From assembly GCA_963667425.1 (NCBI GenBank), contig OY763407.1:930001-994000 (forward strand): DNA of 64,000 nt. Reading direction: 5' to 3'. This document shows positions 50,750 to 58,275 of the stretch, in pieces. The notes beneath the pieces were generated by a model, which did not search any database, was not told where the DNA came from, and worked only from the letters and a program-made list of their open reading frames with translations. The position numbers and the translations under genes are program-made. The stretch is from G963667425 sp963667425 [NCBI: bacterium]. GTDB taxonomy: Bacteria > UBP6 > UBA1177. Within the stretch, counting starts at the first letter, position 1. The number at the start of each line of letters is the position of its first letter.

Positions 50750-52162
50750 CTACTCTTTTCCGTAATCTTCAGGTGGATAAATATAATCCCTGTTAAAACA
50801 GGCCTTACAAAAATTCTCAGGATTTTTGAAAATCTTTCCGAAATCCTCAAGTTTAACATATTTAAGAGAATCAGCAGTAAGATAATCCCTAATATCATCA
50901 GTAGATTCAACAGTATTTGCAATAAGCTCATGTCTGGTCGTAATATCAATACCATAATAACACGTACCGATAACCTCAGGAGAACCGATTCTCACATGAA
51001 TCTCTTTAGCACCGTTAGCCTTAATCATTCTTACAATCTTTCGAAGAGTTGTTCCCCTTACAATACTATCATCAACAAGAATAACCCTTTTACCATCAAA
51101 AAAACCGGGAAGAGGATTAAACTTTTCCTTAACACCCTCATCTCTCTGCTGCTGATTAGGCTTAGTAAAAGTTCTACCGACATAATGATTTCTTAAAAGA
51201 CCAAGATCCAGAGGAATACCCGATTTATGAGAATAACCTAGAGCCATAAAGTTTGAAGAATCAGGAACAGGAACAACAACAGTATTACCATCATCATCAA
51301 ACAGATGATTATCATAATCAGCAAGAACAGCACCAGCCTTTTTTCTTACATCATAAACATACTCATCAAAAGTTTTGCTGTCAGGCCTTGAAAAATAGAA
51401 AAGCTCAAAAACACAATGCTTCTTAACCTTACTATTAACAGCAACAACCTTTAAAGGCTTTCCCGTTTCAAGCTTTATTATCTCACCAGGCTCAAGCTCC
51501 CTTAAAAAAGTTGCCCCGATAGTACCAAACGCACAATTTTCAGAAGCAAGAACAGCACCATCCGAAGGAATCTCGCCATTACCGTCATAAGCAAGATGAC
51601 CAAGAGAATAAGGTCTGAAACCGTGAGGATCCCTGAACGCATACATGGCATCTCTATAAATAATTATAGAAGAAAAAGCACCCTTAATCGATTCCTGCGC
51701 CGCAGCGATAGCATCCTCGAATGAAAACTTCTTAAAAATAAAATAATAAGCTACAAGCCTTCCAATAAGCTCCGCATCATTATCACTCTTAAAAACAAAA
51801 CCCTCATCCTCAAGCATTTTTCTAAGCTCATTATAATTAATGACATCACCATTAGAACAAATACTCATAACAGCACCCTGAGCCATCTCAATCGAATGAG
51901 GCTGACTATTAAGCTGATTACTTGAGCCGGCAGTCGGGTAACGAACATGGCCAATAGAAATATTTCCGCTGTAAAGCTCAAGAATCTCAGGATTAAGAAC
52001 ATTCTTTACAAGCCCCATATTTTTATAAGTCAGAATATTACAATCATCCTTTCTTGTTGAAATACCACAACTTTCCTGACCTCTGTGCTGAATGGAAAAC
52101 AGTATCCTTGCAACAAAATTTTCTGCATTAGGAAAATTAAAAACACCTGCAACACCGCACAT
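50750..52162 (-). CDS. purF: Amidophosphoribosyltransferase
   Basis: 470 residues. First committed step of purine synthesis: PRPP plus glutamine to phosphoribosylamine. Begins MCGVAGVFNF, so the nucleophile Cys follows the initiator Met directly and no propeptide is needed. Glutaminase motifs ISIGHVRYPTAGSSNQLNSQ (about 71-90) and SICSNGDVINYNELRKMLED. PRPP motif RVILVDDSIVRGTTLRKIVR (about 354-373). ATG preceded by GGAGGATTTTT. A candidate promoter lies upstream at 52205-52232. Confidence 0.96.
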   Translation of the reverse strand: MCGVAGVFNFPNAENFVARILFSIQHRGQESCGISTRKDDCNILTYKNMGLVKNVLNPEILELYSGNISIGHVRYPTAGSSNQLNSQPHSIEMAQGAVMSICSNGDVINYNELRKMLEDEGFVFKSDNDAELIGRLVAYYFIFKKFSFEDAIAAAQESIKGAFSSIIIYRDAMYAFRDPHGFRPYSLGHLAYDGNGEIPSDGAVLASENCAFGTIGATFLRELEPGEIIKLETGKPLKVVAVNSKVKKHCVFELFYFSRPDSKTFDEYVYDVRKKAGAVLADYDNHLFDDDGNTVVVPVPDSSNFMALGYSHKSGIPLDLGLLRNHYVGRTFTKPNQQQRDEGVKEKFNPLPGFFDGKRVILVDDSIVRGTTLRKIVRMIKANGAKEIHVRIGSPEVIGTCYYGIDITTRHELIANTVESTDDIRDYLTADSLKYVKLEDFGKIFKNPENFCKACFNRDYIYPPEDYGKE

Positions 52163-52204
52163 AAAAATCCTCCGGAAAAACTAAAAAGAAATTTCACCTG
52201 AGAG

Positions 52205-52232
52205 GTATAGCAGATTAAGAATAAAAATCAAG
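52205..52232 (-). promoter_or_regulatory. Candidate promoter for purF-mazG
   Basis: On the minus strand TTGATT (52227-52232), a 16-bp spacer and TATACC (52205-52210), about 42 bp upstream of the purF ATG. Confidence 0.4.
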
Positions 52233-52241
52233 GAGAAAAAA

Positions 52242-52592
52242 TCACTTTACAGCAGAAGGAACAGTAAGCTTTGCGCCGCCCATAACATGAGCATGAAGAT
52301 GCATAACCTCCTGCCCGCCATCTTTTCCAGTGTTAATAGCAAAACGATAACCGCTCTCACTAATCCCTAAAGCCTCAGCAATCTTTTTTGCAGCAGAAAA
52401 CATTCCGGATAAAACAATTTCATTTCTGTCATTCACATCATTAATAGAAGAAATATGAATTTTAGGAACAATCAGAACATGAACCGGAGCAAGCGGATGA
52501 ATATCACGGAAAGCAAAAAGATTCTCATCCTCATAAACCTTATCCGAAGGAATATCACCATTAATTATCTTACAAAAAATACAATCACACAT
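52242..52592 (-). CDS. HIT-family nucleotide hydrolase (Hint-like)
   Basis: 116 residues. CDCIFCKIINGDIPSDKVYE at the N-terminus, FAFRDIHPLAPVHVLIVPKI in the middle and the histidine triad HLHAHVMGG near residue 98-106. The two CxxC pairs-like Cys (CDCIFC) may bind zinc. Hydrolyses AMP-linked phosphoramidates in the Hint branch. Ribosome binding site AGGAGGCTGAT. Role in this cell not determinable. Confidence 0.94.
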   Translation of the reverse strand: MCDCIFCKIINGDIPSDKVYEDENLFAFRDIHPLAPVHVLIVPKIHISSINDVNDRNEIVLSGMFSAAKKIAEALGISESGYRFAINTGKDGGQEVMHLHAHVMGGAKLTVPSAVK

Positions 52593-52654
52593 ATCAGCCT
52601 CCTAAAAAAGTTAATTAATTCTAAAAAAATAAGAAAAAGAGTCAAATTTGCAAA

Positions 52655-53386
52655 CTACCAGCTGCCGCTTGCACCGCCGCCGCCAGAAGAACCGCCGCCA
52701 AACCCACCGGAACTCTTTCCTGAAGCAAGAGCTTTAAAAAGAAAAATCAAAATAACACCAGCAACAGCAAAAAATGCCCAGCCCCAGCCCTTTTTGCCGG
52801 AACGGATACAAGAAATACCTGCAATAATACAAATAAAAGCAAGAATACCAGCAACAATATGCCACTTATAAAAAGAATACCACGGAACCTCTTTAGTAAT
52901 AGACTCAACAACGCCCCTTGCCCCCTCATAAATACCGCGGCTGTAATCATCCGCCTTAAAATAAGGAATCATCTTCTCCTGAACAACATCATTCATAACA
53001 GAATCATAATAATGAGCAAAAGCACCGCCAAGCTCAATTCTGCACTTTCTATCCTTCACAGAAACAAGAATAAGCACGCCGTCATTACTCTTCTTATGAC
53101 CAATTCCCCACGTATTAAAAAGCTTTGTCGCAAAAGATTCAATTGTAGACTCACCGACACCATAATCGCTCATCGAATTAATCGTCACAACAACAATCTC
53201 TCTGCCAGTCTGATGCTCGACCTTCTCAAAAAGCTTAATAACAGCCTCCTTATCAGGAGAACTCATAACATTTGCAAAATCATTAACATAATCATTTACA
53301 GATTCAGGATAACCGGCAGAAAAAAGAGAACCAAAAGAAACAAAAATCAGCATAAAAAAGAAAGACCTAAATAAAAACCTATTCAT
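52655..53386 (-). CDS. TPM-domain membrane protein with Gly/Ser-rich tail (YgcG-like)
   Basis: 243 residues. Signal peptide (FLFRSFFFMLIFVSFGSLFS), then a TPM/Psb32-like domain: YPESVNDYVNDFANVMSSPD, EIVVVTINSMSDYGVGESTI, WGIGHKKSNDGVLILVSVKD and FKADDYSRGIYEGARGVVES. Two C-terminal membrane helices (IVAGILAFICIIAGISCI, WAFFAVAGVILIFLFKAL) and a SSGGFGGGSSGGGGASGSW tail, as in the YgcG family. Starts directly after the stop of the other TPM gene. Function poorly known; linked to membrane stress or protein repair. Confidence 0.9.
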   Translation of the reverse strand: MNRFLFRSFFFMLIFVSFGSLFSAGYPESVNDYVNDFANVMSSPDKEAVIKLFEKVEHQTGREIVVVTINSMSDYGVGESTIESFATKLFNTWGIGHKKSNDGVLILVSVKDRKCRIELGGAFAHYYDSVMNDVVQEKMIPYFKADDYSRGIYEGARGVVESITKEVPWYSFYKWHIVAGILAFICIIAGISCIRSGKKGWGWAFFAVAGVILIFLFKALASGKSSGGFGGGSSGGGGASGSW

Positions 53387-53830
53387 TTATTCCCCCTCAT
53401 AAGAAATAGCATCAGAAAGCTCATTAACATCATCAGCGCTGCGTGGAAAATAAGTCGCAAGCTGCTCACCAGCAAGCTCTATCCCTTCAGCAAGCCCCTT
53501 CGCAAACATATTTTTCTTAAAATTATCAATAACAACATCACGAACCTTGTTCCAGAAACCATCAGGAACATTTTTATTAATACCACTATCACCAATAATA
53601 GTAAAAACACGCTCTTCAACAGCCAAAACAAAAAGAACACCATTTTTCAGCTCAGTCCTGTCCATACCAAGTTTATCAAAAACCTTTTTAGCAGAAACAA
53701 GAGGATTCTTCCCTGCCCTTTTAGCAACATGAACCCTTATCTCACCTGAAGTAGCCATCTCAGCCTTCTGAATAGCCTTAACAATCATATTACTATCCTC
53801 AGCTGTAAAAAAACTTTTTAAATCACTCAT
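53387..53830 (-). CDS. TPM-domain protein without membrane anchor
   Basis: 147 residues. IQKAEMATSGEIRVHVAKRA, then GMDRTELKNGVLFVLAVEER and VFTIIGDSGINKNVPDGFWN match the TPM domain of the short, soluble subtype. Ribosome binding site TTGGGAGTTTTTTT. It is the first gene of a two-gene unit with the YgcG-like protein, a common pairing (often with a LemA gene, absent here). A good promoter sits upstream. Confidence 0.9.
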   Translation of the reverse strand: MSDLKSFFTAEDSNMIVKAIQKAEMATSGEIRVHVAKRAGKNPLVSAKKVFDKLGMDRTELKNGVLFVLAVEERVFTIIGDSGINKNVPDGFWNKVRDVVIDNFKKNMFAKGLAEGIELAGEQLATYFPRSADDVNELSDAISYEGE

Positions 53831-53860
53831 AAAAAAACTCCCAACATAAAAGTATGATGC

Positions 53861-53889
53861 AATATAACCTCTAACTTAAACATTATCAA
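53861..53889 (-). promoter_or_regulatory. Sigma-70-type promoter for the TPM gene pair
   Basis: On the minus strand TTGATA (53884-53889), a 17-bp spacer and TATATT (53861-53866), about 30 bp upstream of the ATG at 53830. Confidence 0.5.
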
Positions 53890-54104
53890 ATAAAAGTGGC
53901 TAATAATATTATTATTTATAATATCATACAGGCAAAAAAATAAATAAATATCTTTACCAGACACATTAAACATTTTTAAAAAAGCATTACATACAATTAT
54001 TTATAAAACAAATACTATAAAAAATACAAAAAAATTTACAAAAACACTCAATATGATATTTTATTAACAAGTTATTTCCTTTTAAACCTAATATGGAGGG
54101 CAGC

Positions 54105-54800
54105 ATGACCGAAACAAAAGAACCTAAATCAGAAAATCAAGAAACAAAAACCGCAAAAAAATCACAGACAAAACCAGATCCTGTAAACAATTTTCTAGCA
54201 AACACAAGTATAATGCTTGAAAACGCAACAATCCCTGAAATCCTTGAAGAACTAAAGAAAATCAACATCAACGAACAATTTATCGAAAACGGAAAAACAC
54301 TCTACAACAGTGTTCTTACACTTCAGGCAGTTTATCAGAAACAGCAAGGTGAATCAAAAGGAGCTTCACAGAAATTTTCTACACTAATGGAAGAATCAAA
54401 ACTTGAATACATGGAATATTTTAAAATTGCAAAAATTCTTTTTAAAGATGACAACAAAAAAATAGAATCATTAAACCTTTCAGGTAAACGTAAAACTACA
54501 ATCAACGGTTTTTTTAATCAGGCGGAACAATTTTATCAGAACATTCTCGGAAACAATGAAAATATTGAAAAATTCACTACATTTATTCCTGAAGAAAAAA
54601 TAAAAAACAGCTACGAAAAACTTAAAGCCGCATTAAAAGAAGATGCAGTAAGAAAATCTGAAAAAGCCGACATAAAAAATGCAAAAACAAACCTTGATAA
54701 CAAATTCAGTGAACTCCGTCAGTGGGCAAAAGATTTTAAAATTCTTGCAAAAATTGCACTTAAAGAGAAAACATACCTTCTTGATAAACTTATGATATAG
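54105..54800 (+). CDS. Unknown lysine-rich, helical soluble protein
   Basis: 231 residues from the ATG at 54105 (GGAGGGCAGC upstream); the ATG at 54093 overlaps that site. No signal peptide or membrane helix. The N-terminus is Lys/Glu/Thr-rich and disordered (ETKEPKSENQETKTAKKSQT), followed by long predicted helices (ENATIPEILEELKKININEQ, KNSYEKLKAALKEDAVRKSE). No family recognised. It is the only plus-strand gene between 41.2 kb and the window end, with very A-rich codons, and it borders the second 21-bp array. It could be a phasin-like or DNA-associated protein, but that is only a guess. Confidence 0.6.
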   Translation: MTETKEPKSENQETKTAKKSQTKPDPVNNFLANTSIMLENATIPEILEELKKININEQFIENGKTLYNSVLTLQAVYQKQQGESKGASQKFSTLMEESKLEYMEYFKIAKILFKDDNKKIESLNLSGKRKTTINGFFNQAEQFYQNILGNNENIEKFTTFIPEEKIKNSYEKLKAALKEDAVRKSEKADIKNAKTNLDNKFSELRQWAKDFKILAKIALKEKTYLLDKLMI

Positions 54801-55315
54801 TTTCCCCTTTTTTATTTTATAATTAATAAACAATTTTCTGATTGACACATGAGTCAACTCCTACAACAAATATTTTTTATAATATTCATCTGACATGAAT
54901 TTATTTTAACATCAAAAAAGTTTTATGACGCACATAAGCTTTCTATTTTAACATCAAAGAATTCTTCAGACGTACTCTGACTATCAATTTTCACTATCAG
55001 AATTTCTTCTGACAAACTTTTTTGTTAAAAAGTGTAAACTTAATTTTATATTTCCTTATATTTTTTTCTTCTGACAAACTTTTTTTCTTTTCTGACGTAC
55101 TTAGATTTTTTCCAGACGTACTTTTTTTTCTATTTTCACTTTACAAAACTGCTCTTCACTACTTTTTTTATTCTCTTACACACTAAAATATTTTTCCGAC
55201 GTACTTTTTTTCTTATAAATGTAATATAAAGTTTACTTTACCTTTGCTCTTTTGTTATTTTGCGTTTAATTTTTCTTTAAAACTTACTTTTGACTTAAAA
55301 ATATGACTTTATTTT
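54801..55315. other. Long non-coding region between convergent genes
   Basis: About 515 bp, very AT-rich, without a gene I can support. It holds the second 21-bp array (about 54904-55217). Unlike the first array, the flanking genes here converge, so promoter function for both sides is unlikely. Confidence 0.75.
54904..55217. repeat. Array of about fifteen degenerate 21-bp repeats with phased T-tracts
   Basis: Recognisable unit heads lie at 54904, 54925, 54946, 54967, 55009, 55031, 55071, 55092, 55113, 55154, 55175 and 55196; gaps of about 42 bp hold weak units. The best copies read CTGACGTACT or CAGACGTACT followed by a run of 6-8 T. Two heads at 54904 and 54946 share TTTTAACATC instead. The register is kept despite heavy divergence. 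On the minus strand the unit becomes an A-rich GTACGTCAG-type repeat that resembles the unit at 17.3 kb in layout (conserved head plus A-tract every 21 bp). Confidence 0.85.
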
Positions 55316-55645
55316 TTAATAATCCTTATCTTCTTCGTCTAAATCAGAGATGTCTTCGTCAAAATCATTATCTGCTTCATCTGAATCAACAATGTCTTCG
55401 TCATTTACTATGTCGTTATCAATAAAATCTTCATCTGATGTTTCTTTTTAATCCAAAATTCCATTTGAATTGATATCAAGTCCTGTTTCAACCTTTACAC
55501 CATCGTTTGCGCAGTTTTCACCAGGATCTTCTGCAGTGATTAAAGTAAGTGAATTTTTTCCACTTTTCCCATCGTCACTACACGAAACGAAAAAGATTAA
55601 AATAAAAGTAATAACTGTTAGGATAGCCAGGATCTTCATCTTCAT
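55316..55645 (-). pseudogene. Chimeric acidic lipoprotein cut by an in-frame stop
   Basis: The first 65 codons (55645-55451) give a lipoprotein signal (MKMKILAILTVITFILIFFV, Cys 22 in SCSDD) and a DUF7151-like head ending GLDINSNGILD, then TAA at 55448-55450. The same frame stays open for 43 more codons (KETSDEDFIDNDIVNDEDIV ... DEEDKDY) to a TAA at 55316. The neighbour at 55774-57450 has ILDEKETSDSD at the matching place, so the stop replaces GAA by TAA. It looks like a head from one lipoprotein family joined to an acidic tail of another at the shared ILDE, then inactivated or shortened. No clear ribosome binding site. Confidence 0.7.
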
Positions 55646-55773
55646 TCTGTAGTTTTATATTTAATAAATACTATTTGATAAGAATTGTAGTTAACAGATA
55701 TTAGAATGCAAAAAATTTAGTTTTAAATTTCTTAAATACAGATTCTTTTTAGATCAATTATCTTTACCAGATA

Positions 55774-57450
55774 TTAAAGATTTGTTCTGTGAAAAGCGTA
55801 AACTTTATTGTTTGCATAGTTGTATGAAAATTTACTGGCAGGAACTTCTTTTTCTTCAAGCACTATATTATTAAAAAGTACAACGCATGATCTATGTATA
55901 TTAAAAAAACTTCCTGTAGCTGAATCAAAAATCATAGAGGCTGAATTTATAACAGAAGATGCTGAATCATCGCAGTAAACAACATTATTTTCTATAACTC
56001 TATCTATAAAAGCTCCATTAAGCTCTCCATCAATATCTTCTACATTAAGCTCTATGGATTCAGGATCTGTTCCACAACAGAAATCACCTGTATCGTCAAG
56101 ATAAAAATCACCATTATCATCTGACGTGCCTATAATTTCTTTTTCTATACCTTCAACTCTATATTTGCATGTGATTTTTATATCTTTAAGAGGATGTCCT
56201 TCACTGTTCTCAACTCTTCCCTGTGTATGGAGAGTATAATGAGTATAAGGTGAACATTCTTCACATAAAATATCTTCATCTGTATCTATCACATCGCTAT
56301 CTGAAAGATCTTCGTCAGATGATGCTTGTTCATCCATAATTATGGAAACATTATTACTACAGTATAACATACCCGAAGCAATCCCGGAAGCGGAATCAAA
56401 AGAAACAGCTGAATCATAGCAGGAAGTTCCAATATTTTCTATAACTCTATCTATAAAAGAGCCGTTAAGCTCACCATCAAGATCTTCTATCATAACTTTA
56501 ACAATTTCAGGATCTGTTCCATAGCAGTAGTCTTCCTCTTCTGAAAGATAAAAGCTGCCATCATCATAAGACTGAACTGAAATTTCTTTTTCTACACCTT
56601 TGACTTTATAGATGCAGGTAACTTTTATATCTTTAAGAGGATTTCCTTCATTATCCTTTACGGTTCCATTTAAATAAAAAGAATAGGGAAGTTCCTGACA
56701 CGGCAAATCTTCATCCAGAATTATATCTTCGTCACTGACAGTATCAGCATCATAGAGATCTTCATCATATTGAACATCTTCATCATATTGAACATCTTCA
56801 TCATATTGAACATCTTCGTCATCAATAATGTTATCATCGTCAATATCACTATCTGATGTTTCTTTTTCGTCTAAAATTACAGAAATTACTCCTTCACATA
56901 CTCTTGTTTTCTCCCAGCCGCTTTCAGGATTGTCGTAGCAGTTTAATTCCATGTCTGTAATTTCTTTATATTCAAATGAACCGTTAAGTTCGCCGTCAAT
57001 ATCTTCTGCAATTATTTTGTTGTTTTCCAGTTTTTCATCATAAAAACAGAGTGGAATAGTATCTGATAACTCAAAATTACCATTTTCATCTGATAAGGAT
57101 GTTGTCTCAAGTTCTTCCTCATATTCAAATTTATATTTATATGTCAGTTTTATTCCTTTAATTGGATTATTATTGTTATCTTTTACAGTACCTGTTACAT
57201 TAACTGAATATTCTGAATACTGACAGCCATATTCTGTGGCCATATCTTCATCCGGATATTGATATGGTTCATCAATGTCTACATCTTCGTCAATGTTACT
57301 GTAATCTGTATCAGGACAGCCATATAAAATATCATATTCCGGCTCTTCATAAGCATCTTCATCATTTTTTTTATTACTTCCGTCATCACATGCTGTAAAT
57401 CCCACAAGAAAACTGAAGAAAACTAGTAAAAGTGTGTAGATTTTTTTCAT
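55774..57450 (-). CDS. Acidic lipoprotein with three carboxypeptidase-regulatory-like modules
   Basis: 558 residues. Signal IYTLLLVFFSFLVGFTAC with lipobox Cys at about 21. Acidic linkers (for example DVQYDEDVQYDEDVQYDED) separate three homologous modules of ~110 residues, each with a Tyr-rich entry, TVKDN..NP.K.IK, a beta-sandwich and DIDGELNGSF followed by a Cys. The layout YGCPD.DY ... GTVKD..GNP..I ... D.DGE.NG.F recalls, from memory, lipoproteins of the rSAM/lipoprotein system (TIGR04134). No radical-SAM partner of that type is in the window. Shares its signal sequence almost exactly with the next gene, so the two are recent paralogues. Confidence 0.75.
   Translation of the reverse strand: MKKIYTLLLVFFSFLVGFTACDDGSNKKNDEDAYEEPEYDILYGCPDTDYSNIDEDVDIDEPYQYPDEDMATEYGCQYSEYSVNVTGTVKDNNNNPIKGIKLTYKYKFEYEEELETTSLSDENGNFELSDTIPLCFYDEKLENNKIIAEDIDGELNGSFEYKEITDMELNCYDNPESGWEKTRVCEGVISVILDEKETSDSDIDDDNIIDDEDVQYDEDVQYDEDVQYDEDLYDADTVSDEDIILDEDLPCQELPYSFYLNGTVKDNEGNPLKDIKVTCIYKVKGVEKEISVQSYDDGSFYLSEEEDYCYGTDPEIVKVMIEDLDGELNGSFIDRVIENIGTSCYDSAVSFDSASGIASGMLYCSNNVSIIMDEQASSDEDLSDSDVIDTDEDILCEECSPYTHYTLHTQGRVENSEGHPLKDIKITCKYRVEGIEKEIIGTSDDNGDFYLDDTGDFCCGTDPESIELNVEDIDGELNGAFIDRVIENNVVYCDDSASSVINSASMIFDSATGSFFNIHRSCVVLFNNIVLEEKEVPASKFSYNYANNKVYAFHRTNL
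56758..56820. repeat. 18-bp tandem repeat inside the acidic lipoprotein gene
   Basis: Three perfect copies of an 18-bp unit (ATCTTCATCATATTGAAC) plus a partial fourth, encoding the minus-strand peptide repeat DEDVQY. The unit length is a multiple of three, so copy number can change without a frameshift. Confidence 0.95.
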
Positions 57451-57466
57451 TTATATTTTCTCCTGC

Positions 57467-58180
57467 TTAATTTTCATCAGAAAATTCTTCATCGTTGTTG
57501 TCTGTATCGTTTTCGTTATCTTCATCTGTAATTTCGCTGTCATCAATTGTATCTTCGTCTATAAATGCGGCATCTTCATCATCAATAGCGTCTTCATCAG
57601 CAGTTTCTTTTGATTCAAGCACCAGATTCACTTCACCTGTACATAATAAAACATTATCATAGTCATATTCATCTAAAGGTTTTGATGAACTGCAGGATAA
57701 GTCTATATCATTTATTTCTTTTGTTTCAAATGAACCATTAAGTTCGCCGTCAATATCTTCTGCAATAATTTTGTTGCTTTCCAGTCCATAATCAAAACAG
57801 AGAAAACTACTGTCTGATAACTCAAAACTACCATTTTCATCTGATAAGGATGTTGTCTCAACTTCTCCCTCATATTCCAATTTATATTTATATGTCAGCT
57901 TGATTCCTTTAATTGGATTATTATTGTTATCTTTTACAGTACCTGTAACATTAACTGAATATTCTGAATATTGGCAACCATAGAGCGTTGTGTCAGAATC
58001 TTCTTCTTCATCCGGATATGGATATGGTTCATCAATGTCTACATCTTCGTCAATGTTGCTATAATCAGCATCAGGACAGCCATATAAAGGACGGTCATCA
58101 TTATTGCTTGTGTCATCACATGCTGTAAATCCCACAAGAAAACTGAAGAAAACTAGTAAAAGAGTATAAATTTTTTTCAT
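57467..58180 (-). CDS. Acidic lipoprotein, single-module paralogue
   Basis: 237 residues from the ATG at 58180 (GGAGAAACAA upstream). The signal MKKIYTLLLVFFSFLVGFTA with Cys next is identical to that of the downstream gene over 21 residues. One module follows: YGCQYSEYSVNVTGTVKDNN, NPIKGIKLTYKYKLEYEGEV, TTSLSDENGSFELSDSSFLC, AEDIDGELNGSFETKEIND. The C-terminus is a purely acidic run (DEDAIDDEDAAFIDEDTIDD). Probably surface-exposed. Tandem paralogues like this may exchange sequence by recombination. Confidence 0.75.
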   Translation of the reverse strand: MKKIYTLLLVFFSFLVGFTACDDTSNNDDRPLYGCPDADYSNIDEDVDIDEPYPYPDEEEDSDTTLYGCQYSEYSVNVTGTVKDNNNNPIKGIKLTYKYKLEYEGEVETTSLSDENGSFELSDSSFLCFDYGLESNKIIAEDIDGELNGSFETKEINDIDLSCSSSKPLDEYDYDNVLLCTGEVNLVLESKETADEDAIDDEDAAFIDEDTIDDSEITDEDNENDTDNNDEEFSDEN

Positions 58181-58213
58181 TTGTTTCTCCTGCAATTTGC
58201 TCAACTCACATTT

Positions 58214-58241
58214 AGTTTAAATTTTTATGATGATTTTGCAA
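58214..58241 (-). promoter_or_regulatory. Weak candidate promoter for the acidic lipoprotein pair
   Basis: On the minus strand TTGCAA (58236-58241), a 16-bp spacer and TAAACT (58214-58219), about 34 bp before the ATG at 58180. Neither hexamer is perfect. Confidence 0.3.
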
Positions 58242-58275
58242 GAAAACGGGATGTTAATTTAAATATAAAGCTGTG

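Noticed and set aside
52859-53374. 171-codon plus-strand frame
   Set aside because: Antisense to the YgcG-like gene; Asn/Arg-rich shadow reading.
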